A stretch of DNA of 64,000 nt from Kitasatospora mediocidica KCTC 9733. Its GTDB lineage: Bacteria > Actinomycetota > Actinomycetes > Streptomycetales > Streptomycetaceae. How positions within the stretch are numbered: position 1 is the stretch's first letter; each line of letters opens with the position of its first letter. The DNA is taken from contig NZ_JQLN01000004.1 in the NCBI RefSeq assembly GCF_000744225.1, positions 1 to 64,000 of the forward strand, read 5' to 3'. Positions 62,496 through 64,000 of this stretch are shown here, piece by piece. The position numbers were made by a program, and so were the translations under genes. A model generated the notes under the pieces. The model ran no database searches. It was not told the DNA's origin and worked only from the letters and a program-made list of their open reading frames with translations.

Positions 62496-63578
62496 ATGAG
62501 GTTGATCTCCGCGCTGGCCGGCGTCCTGGTGCTCGCGCTCACCATCGCCAGCATCCTGCGCACCCTGGTGGTGCCCCGAGGGCTCTACTCCACGCTGGTC
62601 TCCCGGCTCTGGCGGATCCTGCGGACCGTCCTGCGGCTCTGCGCCAACCCGTTCGGCACCTACCGGGCGCAGGACCGCGCCCAGGCCTGGCTGGCACCGC
62701 TGATGCTGCTCGGCATGCTGTTCTGCTGGCTCTGCGCGTTCCTGGCGGGCTTCACGCTGCTGCTGTACGCGAGCTCGGACCTGTCCTGGGGGGTCGCGCT
62801 GCGCGAGGCCGGCTCCAGCCTCTTCACCCTCGGCTACGCCAGCGGCGACCGGCTGCGGCTCTCCGGCCTGGACTTCCTCGCCGCGGCCAGCGGGCCGCTG
62901 GTGATCGCCCTGCAGATCGCCTACCTGCCGACCCTCTACGGCTCCTACAACCGCCGCGAGGTGGAGGTCACGCTGCTCCAGTCGAGGGCCGGTGAGCCCG
63001 CCTGGGGGCCCGAACTGCTGGCCCGCCAGTCGCTGGTGGACACCGAGACCGCGCTGCCGCAGCTCTACCGCGACTGGGAACGGCTGGCCGCCGAACTCGG
63101 CGAGAGCCACTCCAACTACCCCGTCCTGCTCTCCTTCCGCTCGCCGCAAGCGCACCGCAGCTGGATCGTCGGCCTGATCACGGTGATGGACGCTGCCGCT
63201 CTCCAGCTCGCGCTCAACCCCCGCACCGCACCGCCCGAAGCGCGGCTGGTGCTGCGCGCCGGCTTCACCGCGCTGCGCGACATCGCCCGGGTGCTGCGGT
63301 TCCCCTTCGATCCCGATCCGGAGCCGAACAGCCCGATCCGGATCAGCTACGCCGAGTTCGACGCAGCGGTGACCATGATCGTCGCCTCCGGCTTCGAGAC
63401 CGAGCGGCCCACCGTGCTGGCCTGGCCGCACTTCCAGGGGTGGCGGGTCAACTACGAGTCCATCGCGTACGAGATCTGCCGCCGCGTGGACGCCGTCCCG
63501 ACGCTCTGGACCGGTCCACGGGACTTCCCCGCCGTACCGATCCCGCCGCGCCGCCCCGCCGACCGCCGCCCGGTCTGA
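62496..63578 (+). CDS. Membrane protein with a potassium-channel-like pore loop
   Basis: About 360 residues from MRLISALAGVLVLAL; an ATG 18 bases earlier is also possible. Three to four helices lie in the first 150 residues. Between the last two comes REAGSSLFTLGYASGDRL, which resembles the K+-channel pore sequence (T-x-G-Y-G-D) with changes. The 230-residue C-terminal half is soluble and helical. An ion-channel role is only suggested by this loop; the family is not known to me. Confidence 0.75.
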   Translation: MRLISALAGVLVLALTIASILRTLVVPRGLYSTLVSRLWRILRTVLRLCANPFGTYRAQDRAQAWLAPLMLLGMLFCWLCAFLAGFTLLLYASSDLSWGVALREAGSSLFTLGYASGDRLRLSGLDFLAAASGPLVIALQIAYLPTLYGSYNRREVEVTLLQSRAGEPAWGPELLARQSLVDTETALPQLYRDWERLAAELGESHSNYPVLLSFRSPQAHRSWIVGLITVMDAAALQLALNPRTAPPEARLVLRAGFTALRDIARVLRFPFDPDPEPNSPIRISYAEFDAAVTMIVASGFETERPTVLAWPHFQGWRVNYESIAYEICRRVDAVPTLWTGPRDFPAVPIPPRRPADRRPV

Positions 63579-63587
63579 CGACCGCCC

Positions 63588-63627
63588 GTTCCGAAGGCCG
63601 TCCTGAGGAATGGACGGCCGTCGGAAC
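63588..63627. terminator. Bidirectional hairpin between convergent genes
   Basis: GTTCCGAAGGCCGTCC (63588-63603) and GGACGGCCGTCGGAAC (63612-63627) pair at 15 of 16 positions around an 8-base loop, 10 bases past the membrane-protein stop and just past the stop of the next, convergent gene. Confidence 0.8.
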
Positions 63628-63628
63628 G

Positions 63629-64000
63629 TCACCGCAGGCCGGGCACCTCGCCGCACTCCACCCGGTCGAGCCGCACGCCGGGCAGCCCCTCGGCCCAGGC
63701 CGCGGTGACCGCCGCGAGCCGAGCGGCGTCCGGCGGCGTCCGGCCGAGCCCGATCGCGTAGCGCACGACATCCCGGCCACCGCCCTCCGACGGCTCGTGC
63801 TCGAACGGCCGGGGCCAGGCGTGCACGTCCGCGAGGCCGGCCCGCTCCAGGACGGTGAGCAGCGCGCGCAGCCGGCCCCGGACGCGCCCGAGCGTGCTGT
63901 CGAACTCCTCGCCCCGCACCGCCCGTACGGTCAGCACCGCCCAGGCCGCGTGCCGCCGGTGCAGCGCGGGCGGCGACAGCAGCTCGGACCGGCGGCCGTC
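63629..64000 (-). CDS. Unidentified protein, 5' end beyond the window
   Basis: The last 123 codons of a gene that remains open to the window end (SELLSPPALHRRHAAWAVLT at the upstream side). The visible part has an RGEEFDSTLGRVRGRLRALL helix and ends LPGVRLDRVECGEVPGLR. I do not recognise the family. Coding is supported by codon bias and the shared terminator. Confidence 0.6.
   Translation of the reverse strand, partial: DGRRSELLSPPALHRRHAAWAVLTVRAVRGEEFDSTLGRVRGRLRALLTVLERAGLADVHAWPRPFEHEPSEGGGRDVVRYAIGLGRTPPDAARLAAVTAAWAEGLPGVRLDRVECGEVPGLR

Noticed and set aside
59526..63656. 1,376-codon minus-strand frame covering ROK and the permease region
   Set aside because: Only its last 404 codons are the ROK gene; the rest is antisense to the permease and pore-loop genes.

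Overview
The window is high-GC actinobacterial DNA. Streptomyces-type codon bias, GTG/TTG starts, tightly overlapping stop/start codons, a kdpFABC operon, the tiny ribosomal protein bL37 and a DrrAB exporter all point to a Streptomycetaceae chromosome (Streptomyces or Kitasatospora). No rRNA, tRNA or CRISPR array was recognised.

Layout. 1-6000 (minus strand): the high-affinity K+ ATPase operon, an extra 27-codon membrane ORF, then kdpF, kdpA, kdpB and kdpC intact, followed by a sensor-kinase gene kdpD broken by several single-base indels. 6.2-15.8 kb: a stress-gene zone in which intact genes (bL37, a small membrane protein, a universal stress protein, a lone winged-helix regulator, a DUF2254 membrane protein, Hsp20, a STAS anti-anti-sigma factor, a J-domain protein) lie among debris: a scrambled kdpB fragment, a kdpD fragment, a truncated thioredoxin-reductase-like gene, an ArsB/CitMHS-type permease fragment, an internally deleted grpE and a dnaK tail. 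16.3-21.6 kb: an ABC-2 exporter pair and a large secreted phosphoesterase with PKD and FN3 domains.

21.9-45.8 kb is a biosynthetic gene cluster that I cannot match to a named product. It holds three of the four enzymes for 4-hydroxyphenylglycine (HmaS, Hmo, HpgT) but no NRPS. It also has two adenylate-forming ligases, four acyl-carrier or carrier-like proteins, five thiolase-fold proteins (two seemingly complete, one with an altered catalytic triad, two truncated), a two-subunit ThDP E1 dehydrogenase without E2/E3, a phytanoyl-CoA-type Fe/2OG oxygenase, a type III PLP decarboxylase, a GT1 glycosyltransferase, an HSL-type esterase, a GNAT, a PPTase, a DrrAB exporter and a protein of the DUF6271 type. 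A twelve-gene translationally coupled run (33.8-45.8 kb) is its core. Three sites resembling the DasR operator sit before three of its transcription units. A reasonable route is: 4-hydroxyphenylpyruvate to 4-hydroxymandelate (HmaS), to 4-hydroxyphenylglyoxylate (Hmo), then either transamination to Hpg (HpgT) or oxidative decarboxylation by the E1 pair, with acyl/aminoacyl units carried on discrete carrier proteins.

46.2-64 kb: a NUDIX hydrolase, a 197-bp MITE, a copper-radical (galactose-oxidase-like) oxidase, a small secreted protein, a GAP-type membrane protein, a paralogue of the 6.7-kb membrane protein, a 1,902-residue LPDTG-anchored surface protein divergent from a TetR regulator, a frame-broken His/Pro-rich membrane protein, DUF4239, SnoaL-like, ROK, amino-acid permease and pore-loop membrane protein genes, and a gene cut by the window end.
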